A DNA stretch of 50,199 bases from Pseudoalteromonas prydzensis (GCF_011050055.1 NZ_DRGM01000104.1:1-50199), one strand, 5' to 3'. Positions 26,966 to 35,802 are shown, counted from the stretch's first letter. Numbers and translations: made by a program. Notes: generated by a model not told the origin, from the sequence alone.

Positions 26966-27037
26966 CTAACAAGCCCCCGCGGTAATAATAATCACCACGA
27001 CGTTAATTAGGACTAGGTTTAGTGCATTTGTAAGCAT
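26966..27037 (-). CDS. ilvL: ilv operon leader peptide
   Basis: The 23-codon frame begins with ATG at 27037 and contains the run LNLVLINVVVIII, which has 4 Leu, 4 Val and 5 Ile overall, before ending TAGAC-stop. A dense block of the three branched-chain amino acids, placed just before a G/C-rich terminator and ilvG, is the definition of IlvL. Ribosome stalling on these codons when charged Leu, Val or Ile tRNA is scarce should prevent the terminator and switch on ilvGMDA. No strong ribosome binding site is visible. It is too short for ordinary gene calling. Confidence 0.93.
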   Translation of the reverse strand: MLTNALNLVLINVVVIIITAGAC

Positions 27038-27102
27038 GTAATCAATACCAAAAATTTGTTTGTTCGCGTGAGGGTTATTTACTTCCCTCGCTGTCTTTTT
27101 CT

Positions 27103-27132
27103 ATTAGTACCGCGATGAGGGGGTTAAGTCAA
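27103..27132 (-). promoter_or_regulatory. Promoter of the ilv operon
   Basis: On the minus strand, TTGACT (27132-27127) and ACTAAT (27108-27103) are spaced by 18 bases, placing a start near 27096 and about 60 bases before ilvL. The rest of the divergent gap up to eptA (27133-27408) is AT-rich and shows nothing else I can name. Confidence 0.55.
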
Positions 27133-27408
27133 CCTTAAAATCAATCCAATTTTCATATAAACACCAGCCTTTAAAGGCATAAAAATCCAACATAACCACA
27201 CAAATAGATTAATTTTTCTCATATGCGAAACAATTGATATTTCATACCTCGTTATAACCAATTAGCGGTTTGATTAATTTTTGACGAACTCGCGATAAAT
27301 TATTCTATTTAAATGCCACCACTCAGGAAATGCCTAGTTACTCTTCAGTATTTCTTAAGTTTCGGCTCATATCATCTGGCCACTAAGTTAGATATGAGTT
27401 GTTAATTT

Positions 27409-29076
27409 ATGGTCGTCACTGAATTTCTCCGAGCGGGTTTGAAAAAGCGTTTTTATATTACCTGTAGTGCTAACGTATTTATTATCGCCCTTGCAAGTTA
27501 CTACTGCTTAATTATTAATATTCCATTTATGCAAGGTGCCTTTACGGCCATCACCACCTTGCCGGCTTTTTCTTGGTTATTTTTACTCTCGGTGCCGTTA
27601 CTACTACTGTGCTTGTTGATCATTTTTTTCTCTTTGTTGTCGAGCCGATGGTTACTCAAACCCGTAAATTACATCTTATTGCTGTGCTCTTGCTTAGTTT
27701 TATACGGCACTTTAAATTACGGAGTGGTGTTTGATTACTCAATGATCCAAAACACCTTTGAGACCGACAGCCAAGAAGCTATCAGCTATCTCAATCCACA
27801 ATTTCTACTATTTTTCACCTTATTCGCCCTGCTGCCATTACTGATTTTAGTTAAAACCAAGGTACGGTTTGGCCCTGTTTCCCAAGAGATATTGAGCCGT
27901 AGTAAATTATTACTTGGCTGCTTTGCTTTAATCGCGGTTATTATCCTGAATTTTTATGCCGACTACGCAGCAACGGGACGTAACAATCAGCTGTTAAAAA
28001 AAGAGTTAATTCCGTTTCAATATTTAAGTAGTGGCTATAAGTATATTCGCGATCAATGGTTAGTGACTGCTGAGCCATTTCAAATACTCGATCCCACACC
28101 AACCCTAATTGCCCCCACACAAACACAAGTCACAGTAATTGTTGTTGGTGAAACAGCCCGTGCCGCTAATTTTGCATACCAAAGTTATAAGCGCGACACC
28201 AATCGTTACACGCGCCCTTTTAATGTGACCTACCTCAGTAATGTTGCCTCTTGTGGCACTGCAACAGCAGTATCTGTGCCTTGTATGTTTTCATTGCAAC
28301 AGCACGAAAACTTTTCACGTAGTGAAGCTGACAATCAACAAAATATCCTCGATATCGCCCAACAAGCTGGCGCTGATGTGCTGTGGATAGACAATAACAG
28401 TGGTTGTAAGAATGCCTGCAACCGTATCGAAACTATTACTATTACCCCTGATAATTCAGCGCTGTGCACAAAAGAGCCTTGTTATGACGAAGCTTTACTC
28501 GCGCCGCTGAAACGTAAGCTCGCTAATTTGAGCCAAGCAAATACGGTAATTGTATTGCATATGATGGGATCCCATGGGCCTACTTATTTTCAGCGTTATC
28601 CCGAGCAGTTTAAACAATTCACTCCCACCTGTGATCGCAGCGATATTCAAAACTGTAGTTCTGAGCAACTAGTTAACACCTACGACAACACTATTGCCTA
28701 CAGCGACTACGTCAACAGCCAAGTCCTTCAGCAACTTGCAGAGTTACCTGACAGCATAGACAAAAACTTTATTTATGTGTCAGATCACGGCGAATCTCTG
28801 GGTGAAAATGGCGCTTATTTACATGGTTTTCCATACAGTTTTGCCCCTTCAGAGCAAACTCATGTGCCCTTGTATATGTGGGCTGCAAAAAACAATCAAC
28901 GCATCAATGAAAGCTGCTTACGCACACTCGATCTGCAACAAGCCAGCTCGCACGACAATATTTTTCACACTTTAGCCAATCTGATCGGCCTCAAAAGCAG
29001 CCGCTATGAAGCCTCTTTAGATTTACTAAGCACTTGTAAAGCAAACAATAACAAAGCGAATACTCACCATGAATAA
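27409..29076 (+). CDS. eptA: Lipid A phosphoethanolamine transferase
   Basis: This is a 555-residue inner-membrane protein with five predicted membrane helices in residues about 20-185 and a periplasmic alkaline-phosphatase-fold domain (about 230-545). The catalytic Thr284 sits in SCGTATAVSVPCMFS, and metal ligands are in VVGETARAANFA, HMMGSHGPTYF and YVSDHGESLGENG. Paired cysteines (for example CKNAC, CTKEPC, CDRSDIQNC) form the disulfides typical of EptA/MCR. It moves phosphoethanolamine from phosphatidylethanolamine to lipid A, which lowers surface charge and can give polymyxin tolerance. It is the first gene of the cluster and overlaps dgkA by 8 bases. The start ATG has a poor ribosome binding site, and a slightly later start is possible. 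Confidence 0.92.
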   Translation: MVVTEFLRAGLKKRFYITCSANVFIIALASYYCLIINIPFMQGAFTAITTLPAFSWLFLLSVPLLLLCLLIIFFSLLSSRWLLKPVNYILLLCSCLVLYGTLNYGVVFDYSMIQNTFETDSQEAISYLNPQFLLFFTLFALLPLLILVKTKVRFGPVSQEILSRSKLLLGCFALIAVIILNFYADYAATGRNNQLLKKELIPFQYLSSGYKYIRDQWLVTAEPFQILDPTPTLIAPTQTQVTVIVVGETARAANFAYQSYKRDTNRYTRPFNVTYLSNVASCGTATAVSVPCMFSLQQHENFSRSEADNQQNILDIAQQAGADVLWIDNNSGCKNACNRIETITITPDNSALCTKEPCYDEALLAPLKRKLANLSQANTVIVLHMMGSHGPTYFQRYPEQFKQFTPTCDRSDIQNCSSEQLVNTYDNTIAYSDYVNSQVLQQLAELPDSIDKNFIYVSDHGESLGENGAYLHGFPYSFAPSEQTHVPLYMWAAKNNQRINESCLRTLDLQQASSHDNIFHTLANLIGLKSSRYEASLDLLSTCKANNNKANTHHE

Positions 29077-29443
29077 CTCAAAAACAGTACTCAAACGCCA
29101 AGGGCTGATGCGTCTTATATTCACCTTACGCCATACATTCAATGGCTTAAAATGGATGACCCGCTTTGAAGCGGCATTTCAGCAAGAACTTGCAGTATTT
29201 CTAGTGCTCGGCGTGTTTGCCTGGCTTCAGGATATTACTACTAGCAATAAGCTCATTTTAATTGCCAGTTTGCTATTTGTATTATTTGCCGAATTGGTAA
29301 ATACCGCTGTTGAAGTGGTAGTTGATCGTATTAGCACAGAGCACCATGAGTTATCTGGCTTAGCTAAAGACATTGCCTCTGCTAGCGTATTTATCGCAAT
29401 GCTGATTAGTGCTCTGATTTGGTGGGCTATCTTATGGGCATAA
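29069..29443 (+). CDS. dgkA: Diacylglycerol kinase
   Basis: The 124-residue integral membrane protein has an amphipathic N-terminal helix and three membrane helices. The active-site block ELVNTAVEVVVDRISTEHHELSGLAKDIASASV holds the conserved Glu, Asn and Asp residues of DgkA. It phosphorylates diacylglycerol to phosphatidate. In this place it should recycle the diacylglycerol released when EptA and the next gene's product strip head groups from phospholipids. It overlaps eptA upstream and the transferase downstream, so all three are translationally linked. Confidence 0.95.
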   Translation: MNNSKTVLKRQGLMRLIFTLRHTFNGLKWMTRFEAAFQQELAVFLVLGVFAWLQDITTSNKLILIASLLFVLFAELVNTAVEVVVDRISTEHHELSGLAKDIASASVFIAMLISALIWWAILWA

Positions 29444-31398
29444 CGCAACAACTCAGCCTACACCAATTAAAAACTAAACTTGGTCCATATTGGCTGTTAC
29501 TGGCCTTTTTTAGCCTATCTCTTATGATGCTTACACTGGCTCGTTTTGGCTTAAGTGTGTGGCAAGGTGAGCGAGTATTTAGCTCTCATGCCTGGCTTAA
29601 TATCTTTGTCGGTGGCTTACGTGTTGATATATCAACATTAAGTTATATTCTTATGCCCGCATTATTGTTGCTGATTGTAGCTTCCGTGTTGGGTAAACAA
29701 AATATGACTCGCACAGTAATAAAATACTACCTGCTGATAATGACCGCATTGCTGATCTTTTTTGAGGTGATCACCCCTACTTTTATCAGCGAATACGATC
29801 TACGTCCTAATCGATTGTTTATTGAGTATTTAATTTATCCTAAGGAAGTGTCAAAGATGATTTTTTCAGGCTATAAAACTGAAATCATCTGTACCTTCAT
29901 CCTACTGGGGTTAGGTATCAAAGCCGCAGCAATGGTGTTTGCCTCTCAATGGCACAGCCGTACTCAACTATCACCCCTCAAGCATAGTGTATTGGTTATT
30001 TCGTTATTATGTTTAACGGTTTTAGGAGCACGTAATTCTTTTGGCCATCGCCCTTTAAACCCAGCGATGGTGGCATTTTCTACGGATCACCTACTTAATG
30101 ATCTTAGCCTTAACTCTTTCTATAGCGTTGCTTTTGCTATTAAGCAGCTCAGTAATGAAAAATCTAGTCAGGACTTTTATGGCGCTTTGCCAGAAGACCA
30201 ATTGCTAAGTACTGTACGCAAAAGTATGCTCCTGCAAAACGCAGTGTTTAATGATAGCAGCGCGCCAACAAAAACCTTTCGCCAAGCAACACACCACGGA
30301 AAAGCCAAAAACCTCGTCATTATATTGCAAGAGAGCTTAGGTGCCCGTTATGTTGGAGCATTGGGTGGCCTGCCATTAACGCCTAATATAGATAAACTTT
30401 ATCAACAAGGTTGGGGGTTTGATAACTTATACGCGACGGGCACGCGTTCAGTGCGCGGTATTGAAGCGGTTATTACTGGGTTCACACCAACCCCTTCACG
30501 CGCAGTGGTAAAGCTCGATAAATCACAACGGGATTTCTTTACGATTGCCGATTTTCTTGCCAAGCAAAACTATCACACCCAATTTATCTACGGTGGTGAA
30601 AGTCATTTTGATAATATGCAAAGCTTCTTTTTAGGTAATGGTTTTCAAGAAATTGTTGATAGTGATGACTTTGCGAATATTGATTTTAACGGCTCTTGGG
30701 GCGCGTCAGATGAAGATTTATACACCCAAGCGGATATCGAGCTCACTAAACTACAACAACAAGGTAAACCGTTTTTCAGTTTAGTGTTTTCAAGCTCTAA
30801 CCATAGCCCATATGAATTCCCTGATAATAAAATTGCCCTTTACGACAATGACAAACAAACTCGTAATAATGCAGCAAAATACGCAGATTATGCACTCGGT
30901 AGCTTTATCGAAAAGGCAAAAAAATCAACTTACTGGGACGACACCGTATTTATTGTTATTGCCGATCATGACTCACGAGTCTCCGGTGCGAGTTTAGTGC
31001 CTATTGACCACTTTCGGATTCCTGCGGTGATCTTTGGTAAAGACATTCCAGCAAAACGCGACCACCAGCTTGCCAGTCAACTTGATATTCCTGCCACCCT
31101 GTTATCATTGATCGGTGCCAGTGGCGAGCATCCAATGATTGGTCGCGATCTATCAAAGCCCATCGCTCCACAGCAACAACGTGCCATGATGCAATACGAT
31201 AAAAACTTTGCGTACATTCAGGCAAATGGTGAACAAGGCAATAAGGTAGTAATTTTACAGCCACATAAAGCTGCTACAACTTATATCTATAATCAACATC
31301 AACTGATCCCATCAGCAAACGACGAAGCGCTTGTGCAAACAGCCCTTGGCCATGCTAATTTTGGTAATATAGCCTACCAAAACGGTTGGTATCATTAA
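29434..31398 (+). CDS. LtaS-like sulfatase-fold phosphotransferase
   Basis: The 654-residue protein has about five N-terminal membrane helices (within residues 15-200) and a periplasmic sulfatase-fold domain (about 285-575). It starts NLVIILQESLGARYVGALGG and has the probable nucleophile Thr337 in ATGTRSVRGIEAV. Metal ligands lie in the FIYGGESHFDN and VIADHDSRV regions, and SSNHSPYEFP is also typical. It resembles lipoteichoic-acid-synthase-type enzymes, which transfer glycerol phosphate or similar groups from phospholipid. Gram-negative members have varied acceptors, so the acceptor is unknown. The ATG at 29434 is preferred; a TTG at 29419 is possible. It overlaps dgkA by 10 bases. Confidence 0.85.
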   Translation: MGITQQLSLHQLKTKLGPYWLLLAFFSLSLMMLTLARFGLSVWQGERVFSSHAWLNIFVGGLRVDISTLSYILMPALLLLIVASVLGKQNMTRTVIKYYLLIMTALLIFFEVITPTFISEYDLRPNRLFIEYLIYPKEVSKMIFSGYKTEIICTFILLGLGIKAAAMVFASQWHSRTQLSPLKHSVLVISLLCLTVLGARNSFGHRPLNPAMVAFSTDHLLNDLSLNSFYSVAFAIKQLSNEKSSQDFYGALPEDQLLSTVRKSMLLQNAVFNDSSAPTKTFRQATHHGKAKNLVIILQESLGARYVGALGGLPLTPNIDKLYQQGWGFDNLYATGTRSVRGIEAVITGFTPTPSRAVVKLDKSQRDFFTIADFLAKQNYHTQFIYGGESHFDNMQSFFLGNGFQEIVDSDDFANIDFNGSWGASDEDLYTQADIELTKLQQQGKPFFSLVFSSSNHSPYEFPDNKIALYDNDKQTRNNAAKYADYALGSFIEKAKKSTYWDDTVFIVIADHDSRVSGASLVPIDHFRIPAVIFGKDIPAKRDHQLASQLDIPATLLSLIGASGEHPMIGRDLSKPIAPQQQRAMMQYDKNFAYIQANGEQGNKVVILQPHKAATTYIYNQHQLIPSANDEALVQTALGHANFGNIAYQNGWYH

Positions 31399-31452
31399 TT
31401 GCTAAGCCTTGCTAAAGTAGCAAGGCTTATGGTTTGTTATAAAGTAAACATC

Positions 31453-32127
31453 ATGAAGATACTGATCATTGAAGATTCTGAACCACTTAGACGCAGCTTA
31501 GATGTAGGCCTCAATAATCTCGGTTTTACTGTCGATAGTAGCGGTGATGGCTCGCATGGTTTAAGCATGGCACTCAGCGGTGATTATGATCTAATTATTC
31601 TTGATTTAATGCTGCCAAGTGTCGATGGCATGAGCATACTCAAAGCACTACGCAGCACTTCAAGTCAAACTCGGGTGCTTATTTTGTCAGCACGCTCACA
31701 AGCACAAGATAAAATTTCAGGCTTAATGACAGGCGCTGATGATTACCTAACAAAACCGTTTTCATTTGAAGAATTACACGCTCGCGTATTAGCACTTTCT
31801 CGCCGTGGTCAGCTGCACAGCCAACAAAATACCTTATCAGTTGCTGATTGCGTATTAGATTTGAGCTTAAAAACGCTGCATTATCAACAGCAACCAGTCA
31901 ACCTGACCCGTAATGAATATAAAATTATTGAGTGCTTGTTCAGCGCCAAAGGGCGAGTAATGGGGCTTGAAATGATCAGTGAAGCCGTTGTTGGCCAATT
32001 TGATATGCTCTCAAAGAACGCTCTCGAAGCACACATTTCCGCAGTCCGGAAAAAAGTGCGTCAACTCGGTGGCGAGCTACCTATCAAAAACAAACGTGGA
32101 TTCGGTTATGTTGCCTCACAAGACTAA
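31453..32127 (+). CDS. OmpR-family response regulator (PmrA/QseB-like)
   Basis: The 224-residue protein has a receiver domain (1-115) with the acidic pocket IIEDSE, phosphoacceptor Asp51 in LIILDLMLPSVDG, and Lys in DDYLTKPF. A winged-helix DNA-binding domain follows (about 125-220; RNEYKIIECLFSAKGRVM and NALEAHISAVRKKVR). The start at 31453 (MKILIIEDSEP) is the family start; an earlier in-frame start at 31399 adds 18 unrelated residues. It is 54 bases after the LtaS-like gene and overlaps the kinase gene by 20 bases. By analogy with BasRS next to eptA in E. coli, it probably controls this cluster. Confidence 0.92.
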   Translation: MKILIIEDSEPLRRSLDVGLNNLGFTVDSSGDGSHGLSMALSGDYDLIILDLMLPSVDGMSILKALRSTSSQTRVLILSARSQAQDKISGLMTGADDYLTKPFSFEELHARVLALSRRGQLHSQQNTLSVADCVLDLSLKTLHYQQQPVNLTRNEYKIIECLFSAKGRVMGLEMISEAVVGQFDMLSKNALEAHISAVRKKVRQLGGELPIKNKRGFGYVASQD

Positions 32128-33541
32128 GCTCCATTCAATCAAACGTAAGCTGGTAAATAATATTACAGCTGTTATTTCACTGATCTTAGTTACTATTTTT
32201 TTAACGGTCGATCTAAGCGTCGACTCTTGGGTAGAAAACCAATTTAATCAATCATTAACTAACAAAGCTAATTATTTAAAAACCCTAGTAAAAGATCATG
32301 CTGGCAAGCTTGAATTTGATTTTGCTGGCGAATTTATGTCTGAATACGAGCAAGCCAATCCCAGCGAGTTTTATCAGCTTTGGCATGAACAACACACTTT
32401 TGAAAAGTCAGATTCGCTACAGCTCTACCCCGGTGTTGATTTGCCTAATATAGATATTGCCATTAATGAATTTAGAATTATTGATTACAGCTTGCCAAAT
32501 GGCGAAGCTGGGCGTGCAATGATCAGCCATTTTATTGCCCAACAAGCAGACGACAATACAGCTGACAGTGGCCATTTTAATACCATGGTATTAACCATTG
32601 CCGCCCCAACCGCAGCACTGAATAAAGTGTTGATCATTATTGATGTAGTGTTTGTTCTTACCTGTATTATTGCAGTGTTTGGCGTGCGCTATTTAGTCAC
32701 CCGCATAGTCAATCGCGGCCTGTATCCACTGAATAACCTAAACGAACAAATCAAACAGCTGGATATCACCGAAACAGCACAGATCATTAACAGTGATTTT
32801 AAAGTAGAAGAAATTGAGCCAATCCGTAATGAACTCAATAAATTTATTACTACTAATCAACAGCTTTACCAAAACGAAAAACGCCTCACCAGTGATATAG
32901 CCCATGAATTAAAAACACCGATTGCGGAACTAATTAGCCTTTCCGAAGTGGCGCTACGTTACCCCAATGACGAGCGAATTAGCGCCACTTATACCAGCGA
33001 TATACTGGCTATTTCACAGCGCATGAAAACCATAGTTAATAACCTGCTTTTATTACAACGCGCGGGTAGCAGTGCCATTGAGCTGACTATTGAGAAGCTC
33101 AATTTAAGTGCTTTTATTAACAATATCAGTAATGAATTACAGTTTAAGCACCCTGATATTGAACAACGATTACAACTCGACATTGCCGAAGATTTGCTTG
33201 TTAACGTTGATAAGTTTTGCTTGCACACTATCTTATCTAACTTACTCGATAACGCATTATTTTATGGTGAACGCCAACACAGCGTTAATTTGCAGGTAAC
33301 ACAAGCCAGTGACAAAACAATAATTACACTTTGTAATGCCCTCGCAACACCATTAAGTGGGCAACAACTTGAAGCGATTTTTGATCCGCTCTATCAATTA
33401 GATAGCTCTCGAACCAATAACCAACGCCACGGCTTAGGATTGGCGATAGTAAAGAGTTTATGTAACCTAAATAACTTTACTATCAGAGCTGAGAATAAAG
33501 CAGATTCTCGTTTAGCATTAATTTTAACATTACCCAATTAA
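32108..33541 (+). CDS. Sensor histidine kinase
   Basis: The 477-residue kinase has two membrane helices (about residues 14-34 and 170-198) that frame a periplasmic sensor of about 135 residues. A HAMP-like linker comes next, then HisKA with His266 in LTSDIAHELKTPIAELISL, and HATPase_c with an N-box LLDNALFYGE and the G-box RHGLGLAIVKSL. It is the partner of the preceding regulator and is translationally coupled to it. The sensor has several acidic residues (for example EFDFAGEFMSEYEQ), which could bind cations as PmrB/PhoQ do; this is inference. The ATG at 32108 is used because the upstream part of the frame lies inside the regulator gene. Confidence 0.92.
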   Translation: MLPHKTKLHSIKRKLVNNITAVISLILVTIFLTVDLSVDSWVENQFNQSLTNKANYLKTLVKDHAGKLEFDFAGEFMSEYEQANPSEFYQLWHEQHTFEKSDSLQLYPGVDLPNIDIAINEFRIIDYSLPNGEAGRAMISHFIAQQADDNTADSGHFNTMVLTIAAPTAALNKVLIIIDVVFVLTCIIAVFGVRYLVTRIVNRGLYPLNNLNEQIKQLDITETAQIINSDFKVEEIEPIRNELNKFITTNQQLYQNEKRLTSDIAHELKTPIAELISLSEVALRYPNDERISATYTSDILAISQRMKTIVNNLLLLQRAGSSAIELTIEKLNLSAFINNISNELQFKHPDIEQRLQLDIAEDLLVNVDKFCLHTILSNLLDNALFYGERQHSVNLQVTQASDKTIITLCNALATPLSGQQLEAIFDPLYQLDSSRTNNQRHGLGLAIVKSLCNLNNFTIRAENKADSRLALILTLPN

Positions 33542-33587
33542 ACATATTGGTTTAATATGGATGTATACCCAAACAATAAGGACAATT

Positions 33588-34466
33588 ATGAATCTCACTC
33601 AGCGTATTAGCAGTTACTTTATTTTATCGCTTTTACTGTGTATTAGTTTTGCCAGTCATAGCGAACCGGGGCTTTGGAAAATCGAAAAAAATGGCGTTAA
33701 CAGCTATTTATTTGGCACCGTACATGTGGGCGATGCCAGTATGAAAGGCCTGCCAGGGAAAGTCACCAAAGCCATTGATGCCAGTGATAAAGTGATTGTT
33801 GAAGTAGATATCAGTGCAATTAGCCCGATGGAAATGCAGCGCCGCTCTCTGCCATTTATGATGCTAAAAAACGGTAAAACCCTACAAAGCGAATTATCAG
33901 AGCAGAACTACGCCAAATTAAAAGAATACTTCAGCAAAAAGTCGATAGATATCGCAATGTTTAATAACCTAGCCCCGTGGGCGGTGATGGTAACCATGAT
34001 GCAAATGGAATTTCAAAACGTGGGGTTTTCTGATCAAACCGGCATTGATAAACAAGTACTCGCCTACGCTAAAGAGAAAAAAATAGCGGTTGGTGAATTA
34101 GAAACCCTTGAGTATCAAATGGAAATGTTTAATCACCTCTCGTTATTAAGCAACGAGATGATTGAAGAAACGTTTGAACAGCTTGCCGACGTAGAAACCT
34201 ACTTTATTACCTTAGTGGATGCGTGGAAAAATGGCGATATGGCTACGCTAACGAAGTACTACAATGAAAGCTTTGACGACAGCAACTATGGCGAGATCAG
34301 CGAACAAGTAATGCTTATTGAACGTAACAATAACTGGGTAAAAGAACTCACGCCACGCATCGGTAAAGAAAAGCTATTTATCGCCGTAGGCGCCCTGCAC
34401 TTACCAGAGCAACACGGTTTATTAAAACAATTTAACGAGCAAGGTTTTACAGTAACTCGCCTGTGA
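33588..34466 (+). CDS. TraB/GumN family protein
   Basis: The 292-residue precursor has a signal peptide (about residues 1-24, ending FASHSEP). The TraB/GumN domain shows the two conserved GxxH-type motifs: YLFGTVHVGD near the start and FIAVGALHLPEQHGLL at the end, with the conserved Glu of KVIVEVDIS. Distantly related proteins (Tiki, EreA superfamily) are metal-dependent hydrolases. The bacterial role is unknown. The ATG at 33588 with AAGGAC 6 bases upstream is preferred to one nine codons earlier. It follows the kinase by 46 bases and may be the last gene of the envelope cluster. Confidence 0.85.
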   Translation: MNLTQRISSYFILSLLLCISFASHSEPGLWKIEKNGVNSYLFGTVHVGDASMKGLPGKVTKAIDASDKVIVEVDISAISPMEMQRRSLPFMMLKNGKTLQSELSEQNYAKLKEYFSKKSIDIAMFNNLAPWAVMVTMMQMEFQNVGFSDQTGIDKQVLAYAKEKKIAVGELETLEYQMEMFNHLSLLSNEMIEETFEQLADVETYFITLVDAWKNGDMATLTKYYNESFDDSNYGEISEQVMLIERNNNWVKELTPRIGKEKLFIAVGALHLPEQHGLLKQFNEQGFTVTRL

Positions 34467-34528
34467 TCACTCGCCAATAAACAATTCACCCGCTTGGTTA
34501 GTAATAGCCAAGCGCCCCAGTTTTCTGC

Positions 34529-34596
34529 TCTTCCCTCATTTACTTCTCATTACCTTCTCTTTGTGCAAAAAAATTAGTGAATTATTCACAAAGAGG
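34529..34596. repeat. Dispersed repeat A, copy 1
   Basis: About 68 bases beginning TCTTCCCTCATTTACTTC and ending in a hairpin whose arms are CTCTTTGTG and CACAAAGAG around an AT-rich loop. Nearly the same unit occurs at 34727-34789 and 35632-35700, with a tail-only copy at 36438-36485. It lies in the gene-free stretch 34467-34948, which holds nothing else but repeat B and the parD control region. Confidence 0.85.
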
Positions 34597-34604
34597 CTGA
34601 GGTT

Positions 34605-34673
34605 GGCATAGGCCGTGCTTTAGCGCGTCACTTTCAATAGCTAATAGATTCTCGCCATAAATGACGACCTACA
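34605..34673. repeat. Dispersed repeat B, copy 1
   Basis: About 69 bases starting GGCATAGGCCGTGCTTTAGC and ending GCCATAAATGACGACCTACA. It matches 36276-36342 at most positions. The ends (GTAGGTCGT / ACGACCTAC in copy 2) are complementary, so each unit can fold as a long imperfect hairpin. It follows directly on repeat A copy 1. Confidence 0.82.
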
Positions 34674-34726
34674 GGATGAATAATCAGGCTTTGTGTCCCA
34701 TGGATTCAGCTCAATGAATCTGTTGT

Positions 34727-34789
34727 TCTTCCCTCATTTACTGCTCATTCCCTTCTCTTTGTGCAAAAAATTTAGTGAATTATTCACAC
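34727..34789. repeat. Dispersed repeat A, copy 2
   Basis: Same unit as at 34529-34596 with a few differences (ACTGCTCATTCCC for ACTTCTCATTACC). The right arm of the hairpin is cut short after CACAC, so this copy lost its final AAGAG. Confidence 0.85.
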
Positions 34790-34914
34790 GCTCCCACAAA
34801 ACCAGCGCTTGGCTAAGTGGCAAGATAATAGCTGGCTAAAACTAGCGAGGTACGAGAAAAAACCAACTGTTTTTTGCCCGTTTAATTGCCTTGATATATT
34901 TTTCATACCATAAT

Positions 34915-34928
34915 CCAATATATATTGG
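34915..34928. promoter_or_regulatory. Palindromic operator candidate for parDE
   Basis: The perfect 14-base palindrome CCAATATATATTGG is centred 27 bases before the antitoxin ATG, in an AT-rich promoter-like region. ParD-type antitoxins bind such palindromes to repress their own operon. Confidence 0.55.
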
Positions 34929-34948
34929 TATTTAAAAGGTTTTACATT

Positions 34949-35188
34949 ATGGCTAAGAATACAAGTGTAACATTAGGCGATCATTTCGATAATTTTATAA
35001 ATCAGCAACTTAAATCAGGTCGTTATGGTTCAGCAAGTGAAGTGATACGTGCTGGTTTAAGAGCCCTAGAAGATCAGGAAATAAAAACAATGAATTTACG
35101 CAATATGCTAATTGACGGTGAAAACAGTGGCGTTGCAGATTACTCGTATGATTCTTTGATTTCAGAGCTGGACAAAGATAACCACTAA
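34949..35188 (+). CDS. parD: ParD-like type II antitoxin
   Basis: The 79-residue protein has an N-terminal ribbon-helix-helix DNA-binding domain (SVTLGDHFDNFINQQLKSGRYGSASEVIRAGLRALEDQE), the classic ParD signature. A variable acidic C-terminal half (YSYDSLISELDKDNH) would wrap the toxin. The start at 34949 is chosen over one eight codons earlier because AAAAGGT lies about 9 bases upstream and it gives the family N-terminus. Its stop overlaps the toxin start (TAATG). It is surrounded by dispersed repeats, which suggests an acquired module. Confidence 0.9.
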   Translation: MAKNTSVTLGDHFDNFINQQLKSGRYGSASEVIRAGLRALEDQEIKTMNLRNMLIDGENSGVADYSYDSLISELDKDNH

Positions 35189-35481
35189 TGTCGAAATTCG
35201 AATTATCAGGAAAAGCCAAAAGCGATTTAATAAAAATAGCCAAATATACTCAGTTAAATTGGGGTACAGCGCAAAGAAATGACTACTTAAAACTGTTAGA
35301 TAGTACTTTTCATCAATTAGCCAACGAACCTATGCTGGGAATTAATTGCGATTACATAAGAGAGGGTTATCGAAAACAGCCTCAAGGTAGCCACGTAATT
35401 TATTATAAAAAACATAAAGCACAGCAAATTTTAATCGTGAGAATATTACATAAAAGTATGGATGTTCACCGCGCGCTCTGA
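35188..35481 (+). CDS. parE: ParE/RelE-superfamily toxin
   Basis: The 97-residue protein has the ParE/RelE fold pattern: FELSGKAKSDLIKIAKYTQLNWG, a central PMLGINCDYIREGYRKQPQGSHVIYYK strand region and the closing ILIVRILHKSMDVHRAL. The ending RILHKSMDVHRAL is typical of ParE family members, most of which poison DNA gyrase. The antitoxin gene is directly upstream with a one-base overlap. Both genes look intact, so the pair is probably functional. Confidence 0.9.
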   Translation: MSKFELSGKAKSDLIKIAKYTQLNWGTAQRNDYLKLLDSTFHQLANEPMLGINCDYIREGYRKQPQGSHVIYYKKHKAQQILIVRILHKSMDVHRAL

Positions 35482-35631
35482 AAAATATAACGAGCCTGTA
35501 GCATCACTCGTTTTTAATGTATTTTTATTGATGGTTCAACCATAGCCGAGTTGCTATTTTGCTTAAATCGTTTGATGATATTCGTGTTGGATTATCGATT
35601 ATTTAAGCATGCTAATACTAAGCGTTAAGCT

Positions 35632-35729
35632 CCCCTCATTTACTTCTCATTCCCTTCTCTTTGTGCAAAATAAATTTAGTGAATTATTCACAAAGAGGTT
35701 AAGAGACGCTGCGCTTTAGAGAAATATAC
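35632..35729. repeat. Dispersed repeat A, copy 3, with extended tail
   Basis: Same unit as at 34529-34596, here followed by a 29-base tail (AAGAGACGCTGCGCTTTAGA onward) that recurs at 36453-36482. It lies between parE and the small membrane protein; the rest of 35482-35802 shows nothing I can name. Confidence 0.83.
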
Positions 35730-35802
35730 AAAAGAAGTATGAGCCACTGCTGCGCCAATAGCGTAAGGACACTGAAATTATAAAAATGGGCGCCTGTTTC
35801 CT

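Noticed and set aside
31979..32107. N-terminal extension of the sensor kinase
   Set aside because: The extra 43 codons lie inside the response regulator in another frame and have no family counterpart; the ATG at 32108 gives a normal kinase.
34529..35729. CRISPR array
   Set aside because: Repeat A copies are irregularly spaced by 130 to 900 bases, differ in length and have genes between them; no cas genes are seen.
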